Position numbers and translations under genes: made by a program
Origin: Thermoplasmata archaeon
GTDB taxonomy: Archaea > Thermoplasmatota > Thermoplasmata > UBA184
Assembly (NCBI GenBank): GCA_030043505.1
Contig: JASHXN010000028.1
Coordinates: 1 to 11,037 of the forward strand
Reading direction: 5' to 3'
Length of the DNA stretch: 11,037 nucleotides
In this document: positions 1 through 7,400 of the stretch, in pieces
Layout of the letters: each line of letters opens with the position of its first letter
Position numbering within the stretch: the stretch's first letter is position 1
Notes under the pieces: model-generated
Seen by the model: the letters and a program-made list of their open reading frames with translations, nothing else
Told to the model about the DNA's origin: nothing
Databases searched by the model: none

Positions 1-845
1 AGGAGTCGGCGCGGCTCACGTCCGAGCTCGCGGCGTCCCGGACGCGCGAGGCCGGACGGTCGGAACGGATCGCGTCGCTGCGCGCCGCGCTCGCCGCGAC
101 CGCCTCCGACGCGGAGGCGTTGACGGCCGCTCGTACGGCCGAGCGGAGCGCCGAACGTCAGCTGCAGGAGCTGCGCGAGTCGCGGGTGCGTACCGACGCC
201 CGGCTCGACGCGCTGGTCGAACGGCAGCAGCTGTGCGAGCGGGGCCGCGCCGAACGCTCGGCCCGCCTCGCCGAAGCGGTCGACCTCGAGGAGAAGGCGG
301 CGTGGGTCGGGGAGCCGTTCCGCGCCGCCGTGCTGCGCATGGAGAAGGACCTGCTCGCGCACGCCCAGGCGGCGTTCGACCGCGCGTTCGCCCGCTACTT
401 CGCCTCCCTGGTCGACGACCCGGCCCTGACGGCCCGCACGGACGCGAGCTTCACGCCCGAAGTCTCGGCCGGCGGGGAGATCACCCCGGCCGAGGCGCTG
501 AGCGGCGGCGAGCGGACGAGCCTGGCGCTCGCCTTCCGTCTCGCGCTCGCCGACGTCGTCCGGTCGCTCGGGCAGGTCCGCCTGGCGACGCTCCTGCTGG
601 ACGAGCCGACCGACGGCTTCTCGAGCGAACAGGTCGTTCGGATGGGCGAATTGCTGAGCGAACTAGCGCTCCCGCAGGTGATCGTCGTCTCGCACGAGAG
701 CCAGTTGACCGGCATCGCCGACCGGACGGTCCGGGTGACGAAGGTCGACGGCACCTCGCGGCTCGAGCTCGCCGAACCCCGGCCCGACCCCGAACCGGCG
801 CCCGGGCTCACGGCGACGACGGCCGACCCGCCACGCACGCGCTGA
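1..845 (+). CDS. rad50: Rad50 DNA double-strand-break repair ATPase, C-terminal part (5' end outside window)
   Basis: About 280 residues are visible; the open frame enters at base 3 with no start, so the gene is truncated by the window edge. Rad50 is an SMC-like ABC ATPase that works with Mre11 to tether and process DNA ends. Seen: an Ala/Arg/Glu-rich coiled-coil segment (to about base 330), then the C-terminal ATPase lobe with the ABC signature LSGGER (498-515), Walker B LLLDEPT (591-611) and the H-switch histidine in VSHES (codon 693-695). The Walker A lobe and zinc hook would lie upstream and cannot be checked. The D-loop reads DGFSSE, with Ser where many Rad50 proteins have the Asp of 'LD'. 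After the H-switch comes a Pro-rich tail (PDPEPAPG). The last 38 bases overlap the 3' end of the convergent reductase gene. A bacterial-type SbcC is less likely given the archaeal context. Confidence 0.85.
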   Translation, partial: ESARLTSELAASRTREAGRSERIASLRAALAATASDAEALTAARTAERSAERQLQELRESRVRTDARLDALVERQQLCERGRAERSARLAEAVDLEEKAAWVGEPFRAAVLRMEKDLLAHAQAAFDRAFARYFASLVDDPALTARTDASFTPEVSAGGEITPAEALSGGERTSLALAFRLALADVVRSLGQVRLATLLLDEPTDGFSSEQVVRMGELLSELALPQVIVVSHESQLTGIADRTVRVTKVDGTSRLELAEPRPDPEPAPGLTATTADPPRTR

Positions 846-1929
846 ACGTCGCCTCGTCCCAGGGGCGGCGGGCGGCGACCTCGAGGTTCTCGGAGAGGTG
901 CTCCGGGCCTTTCTGCCCGACCAGCGGGCCGATCGTCCCGGGGGCGGAGCGGGCGAACTGCAACGCCGTCTGGGCGGGGGAGAGCCCGCCGCGCCGCGGC
1001 CCGGAGCGCGCGAGATGCCCCTGCGCCAACGGCACGCTCGTGAAGCACCCCAGCCCGAGCTTGCGGACCGCCGCGAGCGCGGAGAGCCGTTCGCCGCCGA
1101 TCGGCTGGGTCGGGTACGTCCATCCCTCCGGCATCGCCAGGCTGAACGGGAACTGGACGAACCGGAAGCCGTGCTCCGCCCCGCCGACCTTCCGCGCAAG
1201 GCGGACCGCGCTCTCGAGCGAGAAGTGGGCCGGGTCGTGCGGAGGGACCCGGAGGCAGTCCCAGGTCGCGAGCCCGTACGCGCCGAGCCGGCCCCGGTCG
1301 CGGAGGCCCTCGAAGAACCGGAACGACTCTTCCAGCCGCCCCAGGAACGTCTCCCGACCGACCGCGGGGATCTGGGCGTCCGGTCCGTTGTGGAGGTACA
1401 GGAGGTCGACCGTCTCGACGCCCAGGTTCGCCCGGCTCCGCTCGAACTGGTCGGCGAGGAACGAACGGCTCATCGCGTGGCTGCCGTCGACGAGGTCGTC
1501 CGGCCCGAGAATGCCGGGGCGGATCAACGCCTGCTCGACCCAGTCCTCCGGGGGCGGACCGGCGTTCCCGTCGGGGGCGAGGTAGCCGTTCTTGGTCGCG
1601 ACGAACACCTCGTCCCGCGCGACCGTGCCGCGGGCGACGGCGTTCGCGAGCGCGCGCCCCAGGCTCCGCTCGGCGCGCTGGTAGCGGTAGTTGAGCGCGG
1701 TGTCGAGGACGTTCACCCGGCCGCTCGTCAGGCAGACCGTCGCCGCTTGCTCGACCGCCAGGTCGGTCGGCCCGTCCGGACGTCCGATGTACGTCCCGAG
1801 GCCGATCGAGGAGAGGGCGAGATTGCCCGGGGCGTCCCGGAAATGCTCGTAGGGAAGCGCCCGCTCGCGGACCGCGCGGTCGCGGAACCGTGCGGTGCCG
1901 CTCGGGCTGGCGCGGCCCGGCAGCGCCAT
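808..1929 (-). CDS. Aldo/keto reductase family oxidoreductase
   Basis: A 373-residue protein, slightly longer than the usual 300-350 of the family. Aldo/keto reductases are cytosolic NAD(P)H-dependent enzymes with a TIM barrel that reduce carbonyl groups. Seen: the barrel start SSIGLGTY (about 40-47) and the catalytic tetrad Asp76 (in NVLDTA), Tyr81 (five residues on, the standard spacing), Lys113 (VATKNGYL) and His180 (LLYLHNGP). A C-terminal segment (GQKGPEHLSEN) sits where the family binds the cofactor phosphate. The ATG at 1929 is the first in frame. No ribosome site precedes it, but a TATA-like element lies about 27 bases upstream, which fits a leaderless transcript. The first 25 or so residues are a non-conserved extension. 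The gene converges on rad50 and its stop lies inside the rad50 frame. The substrate cannot be predicted. Confidence 0.87.
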   Translation of the reverse strand: MALPGRASPSGTARFRDRAVRERALPYEHFRDAPGNLALSSIGLGTYIGRPDGPTDLAVEQAATVCLTSGRVNVLDTALNYRYQRAERSLGRALANAVARGTVARDEVFVATKNGYLAPDGNAGPPPEDWVEQALIRPGILGPDDLVDGSHAMSRSFLADQFERSRANLGVETVDLLYLHNGPDAQIPAVGRETFLGRLEESFRFFEGLRDRGRLGAYGLATWDCLRVPPHDPAHFSLESAVRLARKVGGAEHGFRFVQFPFSLAMPEGWTYPTQPIGGERLSALAAVRKLGLGCFTSVPLAQGHLARSGPRRGGLSPAQTALQFARSAPGTIGPLVGQKGPEHLSENLEVAARRPWDEATFSACVAGRPSSP

Positions 1930-1950
1930 CGCCTACGGTATCGCACGACG

Positions 1951-1960
1951 GTCTCAAAAG
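1951..1960 (-). promoter_or_regulatory. Possible TATA box of the aldo/keto reductase gene
   Basis: Read on the minus strand this is CTTTTGAGAC, the only AT-leaning patch in a very GC-rich 105-base divergent region. Its centre is about 27 bases before the ATG at 1929. Archaeal transcription begins about 25 bases after the TATA box, so the message would be leaderless or nearly so, in agreement with the missing Shine-Dalgarno. The match to the archaeal consensus is weak. Confidence 0.35.
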
Positions 1961-2000
1961 GACCTCCGAGCCCGCCGGCGCGGGCGCGGTTCTCGACACC

Positions 2001-2009
2001 CGTAAGAAC
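2001..2009 (+). promoter_or_regulatory. Possible TATA-like element of the small zinc-finger ORF
   Basis: The sequence CGTAAGAAC lies 26-34 bases before the GTG at 2035, about the spacing expected for a leaderless archaeal transcript. It is a poor match to a TATA box and is listed mainly because no ribosome site is visible before that start. Confidence 0.2.
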
Positions 2010-2034
2010 CCTCCGTAGCTCGGCGGTCGTCCCC

Positions 2035-2154
2035 GTGCCGCGCCGCAAGTACGGTCACCTCCGCAAGCCGATCGCCCCGGTGAAGCCGGAGAAGTGCCGG
2101 TTCTGCCGTCTCAAGCGGGCGTGCCCGGTCCACGGGCGCGCCGAGCGGAGCTGA
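2035..2154 (+). CDS. Small basic zinc-finger-like protein, 39 residues, function unknown
   Basis: A short frame from GTG at 2035 to TGA at 2152-2154. It is very basic and carries a Cys-X2-Cys-X5-Cys-Pro-X-His pattern at Cys21, Cys24, Cys30 and His33 (KCRFC and ACPVHG), which could bind one zinc ion as a minimal knuckle. The N-terminal half (RRKYGHLRKPIAPVKPEK) has alternating basic and proline residues, as in small nucleic-acid- or ribosome-binding proteins. I do not recognise a family. It fills the gap between the divergent reductase and the convergent radical SAM gene, ending three bases before the latter's stop. The upstream frame is open with no nearby ATG, so GTG 2035 is the most plausible start. 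The patterned cysteines, in a region otherwise lacking a gene, are the reason to believe it is real. Confidence 0.55.
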   Translation: MPRRKYGHLRKPIAPVKPEKCRFCRLKRACPVHGRAERS

Positions 2155-2157
2155 ACG

Positions 2158-3576
2158 TCACCCCGCCCGGGGACCGCGGCGGCGGCCCCCGACGAGGAGC
2201 GGCGCCGCGACCTTCTCGTGGAAGCCGTCCGCGACCCGGGCGATCCGCTCCGCCACCTTCGGCGAGAGCCGGCCGCGCGCCTTGCCCAGCGCCGCCTCCA
2301 ATTCGAAGCGACGTTGCTCCCACCGGTAGAACCGCTCCGGGTACGCCGCCTCGAACAGCAACTGGCGCCCCCCCGGACCCTTCGAGCGGGTCGGCGAGCG
2401 CCCCAGCTTGCGCTTCACGGCCTCGTGGAAGCGGGTGCCGGGGATCGGCACCGCGATCGAGACGGAGTACTCCTCCGGCGAGAACCGTCGGAACAGCTGC
2501 AGGGTCGCTTCGATGTCCTCCTCCGTCTCCCCCGGATAGCCGAGCATCAGGAACCAGAACTGCCGCACTCCGGCGTCGCGGAGCGCCTGCGCCGTCTGCT
2601 CGACCTGCTTGAGCTTCGTCCCGCGGTTCATCAGGTCGAGCATCCGCTGGCTGCCGGACTCGACGCCGACGTACACCCGGGCGAGGCCGGCCTGGCGCAT
2701 CGAGGCGAGCAGGTCCGGTTTCAACAGGTCGACGCGCGCGAGGCACTCGAAGCGGAGGTCGAGCCGCGCGTCGATCATGCCGCGCAGCAGCCGCACGAGC
2801 CACGGTCGGTGGATCCCGAAGACGTCGTCGCAGAAGCGGACGTAGTCGACGCGGTACCGCTCCTTCAGCGCGCGCAACTCCTCGAGGACCCGCTCGGGCG
2901 ACTGCTGCCGGAACGTCCGGCCGAACGTCGGCTTCGAGCACCACGAGCAGTCGAACGGGCAGCCGCGCGAGGTGAGCACCGCGGCCCGCCGCTCCCCCGT
3001 GGCGCGCTCCCACGCCCCCAGGTACCGCTCCATGTCGACCAGCTCCCACGCGGGCAGCGGCAACGCGTCCAGGTCGCGGAGGAACGGCCGCGGCGGGGCG
3101 CGGACGACGCCAGCCGGGGTCCCGGCGACCGTCCCCGGGGTCCCGGCGAACGGCTCGTGGTCCCGGGCCCGGCGCGCGAGATCGACGAGCGTCGGCTCCC
3201 CCTCGGCGGGAACGACCACGTCGAACCCCTGCGCCAGGTACAGCTCGGTGCGGGTCGCCGCGTCCGGCCCCCCGGCCGCGGTGAGAGCTCCGGCCGCGCG
3301 GGCTCGCCGCGCCACCTCGACCGCACGGTCGAACGTCAGCGTCTTGGTGTGCACGCCGACCAGGTCCGGGCGGAACTGCTGGATCGCCCGGTCGACCGGG
3401 CGCGCGTCCCGCTCGAACGTGAGGTCGACCATCCGGACGTCGATCCCCTCCCCGCGGAGGTACGCGCCGAGCGTGAGCAGGCCGAGCGACGGGTACAGCT
3501 CGACGAACTTCCGTTCCATCGGGTCGTCCCGGGCGACGTACGGATCGACCAGCAGGACCCGGGGAGCTCCCGTCAT
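2158..3576 (-). CDS. Radical SAM protein with N-terminal cobalamin-binding-type domain (BchE/P-methylase-like class)
   Basis: 472 residues. Residues 5-140 form a Rossmann-like B12-binding domain of the radical SAM type (RVLLVDPY at 6-13, SLGLLTLGAYL at 30-40, AGGPDA and PAEGEPTL at 101-130). There is no DxHxxG motif, so cobalamin, if bound, would not use a protein histidine from it. The radical SAM cluster motif CPFDCSWC supplies Cys206, Cys210 and Cys213, and VGVESGSQ and MLGYPGETEED are family-typical strand motifs. A basic helical C-terminal region (about 400-472) follows. Proteins of this class methylate, cyclise or rearrange unreactive carbons; the substrate here is unknown. The ATG is set by a strong GGAGGTG ribosome site 7 bases upstream. 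The gene starts four bases after the ferredoxin stop, so the two are surely co-transcribed, and the ferredoxin is a likely electron donor. Confidence 0.85.
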   Translation of the reverse strand: MTGAPRVLLVDPYVARDDPMERKFVELYPSLGLLTLGAYLRGEGIDVRMVDLTFERDARPVDRAIQQFRPDLVGVHTKTLTFDRAVEVARRARAAGALTAAGGPDAATRTELYLAQGFDVVVPAEGEPTLVDLARRARDHEPFAGTPGTVAGTPAGVVRAPPRPFLRDLDALPLPAWELVDMERYLGAWERATGERRAAVLTSRGCPFDCSWCSKPTFGRTFRQQSPERVLEELRALKERYRVDYVRFCDDVFGIHRPWLVRLLRGMIDARLDLRFECLARVDLLKPDLLASMRQAGLARVYVGVESGSQRMLDLMNRGTKLKQVEQTAQALRDAGVRQFWFLMLGYPGETEEDIEATLQLFRRFSPEEYSVSIAVPIPGTRFHEAVKRKLGRSPTRSKGPGGRQLLFEAAYPERFYRWEQRRFELEAALGKARGRLSPKVAERIARVADGFHEKVAAPLLVGGRRRGPRAG

Positions 3577-3580
3577 GCGC

Positions 3581-3787
3581 TTACACCTCCGGCGCGGTCG
3601 GCCGGCGACGTCGGACCGGCCGGCCCCCGGTGATCGCCCCTACGGGGCAGTACGGGACGCACCAGCCGCAGTCGGTGCAGTTCGAGTGGACCTCCAGCCG
3701 CGTCGACGTGAGCTCGAGCGCGTTCGGGGGACAGACCCCCGTGCAGAGCCCGCAGAGGACGCACGTCTCCGGGTCGATCTCGATCAC
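3581..3787 (-). CDS. 2[4Fe-4S] ferredoxin
   Basis: A 68-residue electron carrier with two complete CX2CX2CX3CP motifs: Cys9, 12, 15 and 19 followed by Pro20, and Cys37, 40, 43 and 47 followed by Pro48. In this fold the fourth cysteine of each motif ligates the other cluster. The length is normal for a minimal clostridial-type ferredoxin; the last 15 residues are a basic tail (RPVRRRRP) outside the fold. The start is GTG, with GGAG 10 bases upstream. The gene follows the SufU-type gene by 61 bases without a visible promoter and precedes the radical SAM gene by four bases. That position suggests it delivers electrons to the radical SAM cluster, which is an inference from the neighbourhood. Confidence 0.92.
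   Translation of the reverse strand: MIEIDPETCVLCGLCTGVCPPNALELTSTRLEVHSNCTDCGWCVPYCPVGAITGGRPVRRRRPTAPEV
3584..3590 (-). promoter_or_regulatory. Strong Shine-Dalgarno of the radical SAM gene, inside the ferredoxin stop region
   Basis: The minus strand reads GGAGGTG, followed by TAAGCGC and then ATG. The site overlaps the last codons of the ferredoxin gene, whose stop is the TAA. This near-perfect anti-16S match fixes the radical SAM start at 3576 and indicates translational coupling. Confidence 0.8.
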
Positions 3788-3848
3788 GCGCTTACGGCTC
3801 CTTCCCGGGGCGACGCCCTGCGCCGGGCGCCGAGGTCGGGACGGTCGG

Positions 3849-4241
3849 TCACGCGTCGGCCCGCGGGGCGCTCTCCGGGTGCAGCGCGCGTCCCAGCGCG
3901 ACGAACCCGGTCAACGCGCACTTGATCCGGGCGGGCGAGAGCGGGATGCCGAGCCGCTGGAGCACGTCGTCCCGGTTCAGCTTCAACGCGCCGTCGAGCG
4001 TCAGCGCACTCACCGTCTCGGTGAGCATCGAAGCGCTCGCCACGCTGATGGCGCAGCCGTCGCCCTCGAACCGGATCGCCTCGATCTTCCCGGTCGCCGC
4101 GTCGGCCTTGACGCGCATCGTGATGTGGTCGCCGCAGAGCGGGTTCGACTCCTCGCCCGCGAACTGGGCCCCTTCGAGGGGTCCGAAGTTCTTGGGGGAG
4201 CGGTAGTACTGCAGGATCCGCTCCTGGTACATGTCGTACAT
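3849..4241 (-). CDS. sufU: SufU/IscU-type iron-sulphur cluster assembly protein
   Basis: 130 residues, normal for the family. These proteins accept sulphur from a cysteine desulphurase and serve as scaffold or sulphur relay for Fe-S cluster assembly in the cytoplasm. Seen: the N-terminal ILQYYRSPKNFG pattern and three conserved cysteines, Cys36 in NPLCGD (with Asp38), Cys63 in GDGCAIS, and Cys108 in RIKCAL. The last motif lacks the 'HC' of IscU and matches the SufU pattern, so this is probably the SufU branch serving a SufBCD machine; a SufB/SufD gene lies at 10601. The start may be ATG 4241 or the in-frame ATG at 4232, since families usually begin close to the second. It is the first gene of the minus cluster with the ferredoxin and radical SAM genes. 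Confidence 0.88.
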   Translation of the reverse strand: MYDMYQERILQYYRSPKNFGPLEGAQFAGEESNPLCGDHITMRVKADAATGKIEAIRFEGDGCAISVASASMLTETVSALTLDGALKLNRDDVLQRLGIPLSPARIKCALTGFVALGRALHPESAPRADA

Positions 4242-4271
4242 CGGCGGCCTTGCCCTCGAAGCTGCCCCCGG

Positions 4272-4281
4272 CTACAAAACA
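4272..4281 (-). promoter_or_regulatory. Possible TATA box of the sufU-ferredoxin-radical SAM cluster
   Basis: The minus strand reads TGTTTTGTAG, centred about 35 bases before the ATG at 4241. It is the only AT-rich patch in the 190-base gap apart from the pyrimidine tract of the preceding terminator. The predicted message would have a leader of about 10 bases, and no ribosome site is seen. Confidence 0.4.
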
Positions 4282-4349
4282 GCTTCCGCGCGTTCGTTCC
4301 GCTCGGTTACCTGCCCGCCACCGGCCCCGGCAGGAGCCCGGTCCTCACG

Positions 4350-4407
4350 AGGAAGAAGAGAGGAAGGGGTTGGCGTTCGGCCGCCCCGGGCCTGAACCCG
4401 GGGCGGC
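4350..4407 (-). terminator. Hairpin plus pyrimidine tract terminator after the protease gene
   Basis: A perfect 11-base inverted repeat (4380-4390 and 4397-4407; arms GCCGCCCCGGG and CCCGGGGCGGC) encloses a 6-base loop. It starts 25 bases after the protease stop. On the transcribed strand it is followed within 10 bases by a pyrimidine-only run with several T pairs (about 4350-4369), consistent with an archaeal termination region. It separates the long protease message from the sufU cluster promoter. Confidence 0.6.
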
Positions 4408-4431
4408 GCTCCCGTCGCGCGGGACTCTCGC

Positions 4432-7400
4432 TTACGCCTCCGACCCGGCGCCGGGCGCTCCGCCCCGCCGGCTCGCCCACGCCGCGCCCACCAGCGCCAG
4501 CGCGCTCGCGACCGCCACGACCGCGCCCAGCTCCGCCCAGGCCGCCGACACCGTCCGGACCTCTTCCCGCAGCAGCCCCGCGGTTCCCCGCGCCGCCGCC
4601 GTCCCGTCCGATCCCGTCGCCTTGAACTTCACCGTCACCGCCGTGCTCTTCGTCAGCGTGATCGGGCTCGTCACCGGCGTCTTCCCGACCGTCGTCGTGA
4701 TCGTGTAGCCCGCCGTCGGCGACTCGATCACGAACGCGTAGCTCCCCGGCGTCAGGCCCGCGAACTTCACGACCCCGGTCGTCGAGCAGACGCTGTCCCC
4801 GTCCACCGCCACGCACCAGCTCGTCTTCTTCGGCAGCCCCTTCTCGTGGAACGACAGCACCGCCGTCGACCCCTTCGCAAAGGCGACCGAGACGCCCGTC
4901 GTCCCCGCCACCGTCTGGCTCCCGCTCGCCACGCTGCTCCGGTAGCCGTTCGGTCCCAGGATCAGCAGCGAGTAGCTCCCGTTCGTCAGCCCCGTGAACG
5001 TGATCGTCGCGGTCGTCGCCGACTTGACCGTCCCGTTCACTTCCACCGTCCAGCCGACCTTCGCCAGCTTCTTCGCCGGGATCCCCGTCTCCGTGTACGT
5101 CAGGCTGTACTTCTCCTGGTGGAACGCGACCGTCACCCCGACCGCCGCGCTCGCCACCGTGAACGTCCCGCCCGCCGCCGCATACTCCGTGTTCGCCGAG
5201 GAGACCGTGTACGTGTAGGCCCCGTTCACCAGGTCCGCCGACAGTGTCGTCGTCGTCCCCGTCAACGTCGTGCCGCCCGAGACGTGCACCGTCCAGCTCG
5301 TCCCCGCCGGCAGCCCCGTCTCCGTGAACGTCACCTGGTACGTCCCGACCGGGTTCACCGTCAGCGTGAACGTGCTCGTCGCCGCCTCGCCGTTCGCGTC
5401 CGTCACCGTCAGCTCCACCGTGTACGCGCCCACCTGGCTCGGCGTGCAGCTGAACGACGCGACATCGCCCGCCGAGCAGCTCGACGGCAGACCGCTCCAC
5501 GCATACGTGTAGCCGCCCGCGCCGCCGCTCGCGCCCGTCGTGCCGATCGTCGTCGCCGTGTCCACCGTCACCGGGTTCGGAGTCGCGCCCGCCGTCCCCG
5601 CGCTCACCGCGCTGTCGACGACCAGCGAGAACGAGACGTTCGCATACGCCCCCGTCCCGTCCGTCACGTTCACCCACACCGTGTAGGTGCCCGCCTGCGT
5701 CGGCGCGCAGCTGAACGACGCGCCGCTCCCGGCGCACCCGCTGCCCGCCAAACCGCCCCACGTGTAGCCGTAGGTGCCGCTCCCGCCCGCCGCGTTCGCC
5801 GCCACCGTCGTCGTCTGTCCGACATCCAACGGGTTCGGCGTCGCCGACGGCGCCGCGCTCAGCGCCGGGTAGACGACCAGCGTCCCCGGCGTCGCGCTCA
5901 CAGGGTTACCGGAGGCGTCCGTCACGGTCACGTCGACCGTGTACGGCGAGCCGCTCACGTCGCCGGCCGCCGGCGTGCAGACGAACGAGGCGACATCGCC
6001 CGGCGAACCGCAGCCGCTCGGGAGGCCCGACCAGCTGTAGGAGTACGTTCCGGCCCCGGATCCGCCCGAGACCGACACCGAGATCGTCGTCGTCTGTCCG
6101 ACGTCGACCGGGTTGACGGTGAACGTCACCGTGCCGACGTTGAGGATCGGCTCCACGTCCAGTTGGAAGCTCGTCGTCACCTGGGTGGACGCCGAGTCCT
6201 CGACGGTCACCGAGACCGTGTAGGGAGAGAGGTCCGAGTCGCCGACCGCCGGCGTGCAGCTGAAGCTCGCCACGTCACCGGGGCTGCCGCAGCCGCTCGG
6301 GAGGCCGCTCCACGCGTAAGAGTCGCCGCCGGAGCCGCCGCCCGCCACCGCGCTGATCGTCGTCGCCTGGCCCTCTTCGACCGGGTTGACGGTCGCGGAC
6401 GCCGAGACGGTGAGCGCGCCGTTGACGACCAGCTGGAACGATCCGGAGGCTGTCGCCCCGTTGCCGTCCGTCACCTGGACGCCAACGGTGTAGGTCCCCG
6501 CCGTTCCGGGCGTGCAGTCGAACGACGCGGTGTTCCCCGCCGAGCAGGTACCGGGGAGCCCGGACCAGACGTAGCTGTACGTTCCGGAGCCGCCGGCCGC
6601 GTTCGCGGAGATCGTGGTCGTCTGCCCGCTGTCGACCGGGTTCACGTTCGCCGACGGGCCGACCGACAAGGCGGGGTCGACCACGAGGGTGAACTGGCCC
6701 GAGGTGCCCGAGCCGAGCGAGTCGGTGACCTGGACGGTCACCGTGTACGGCGAACCCGCCGCATCGCCCGGCGCCGGCGTGCACGCGAAGCTGGCGACGT
6801 CCCCGGGGCTACCGCAGCCGCTCGGGAGTCCGCTCCACGCGTAGGTGTAGCCGCCCGAGCCGCCGCCCGCCACCGCGCTGATCGTCGTCGCTTGGCCCTC
6901 GTCGACCGGGTTCACCGTCGCCGACGCCGAGACGCCGAGCACGTTGTTGACCGACACCGAGGCGGACGCCGTCGCTTGAGCGCCGTTGCCGTCGGTGACG
7001 GTCAGCTCGAACACGTAGGTCCCCGGCGCGGTCGGCACGCAGGTGATCGACGCGGCGTTCGAGCTCGCGCAGCCGGTCGGGAGTCCCGACCAGGCGTACG
7101 AGTACGTCCCCGAGCCGCCGGACGCCCCCGAGGTCGCGAGCTCCGTCGCCTCCCCTGTGTCGACCGGGTTCGGCGTCGCCGACACCGTACCGGCGCTGAG
7201 CGCCGGGTCGACGACCAGCGAGAACGAGGCGGTCGTGTGGCCGCCGTTCGAGTCGGTCACGAGGACCGAGACGGTGTACGGCGAACCGGCGCTCGCACCG
7301 GAGGCCGGCGTGCAGCTGAAGCTCGAGGTGATCTCGGCCACCCCGCATCCCGCGGGCAGGCCGGACCAGGAGTAGCCGTAGCCGCCCGAGCCGCCGCTCG

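Noticed and set aside
395..2154. Several long overlapping frames across the reductase region on both strands
   Set aside because: They are low-complexity Arg/Pro/Gly products; only the 39-codon end of one plus frame (from 2035) carries a patterned motif. The reductase frame has the full catalytic tetrad.
4242..4431. A small gene in the gap between the protease and sufU
   Set aside because: No frame with a credible start and motif was seen; the gap holds the hairpin, a pyrimidine tract and an AT patch serving as promoter.
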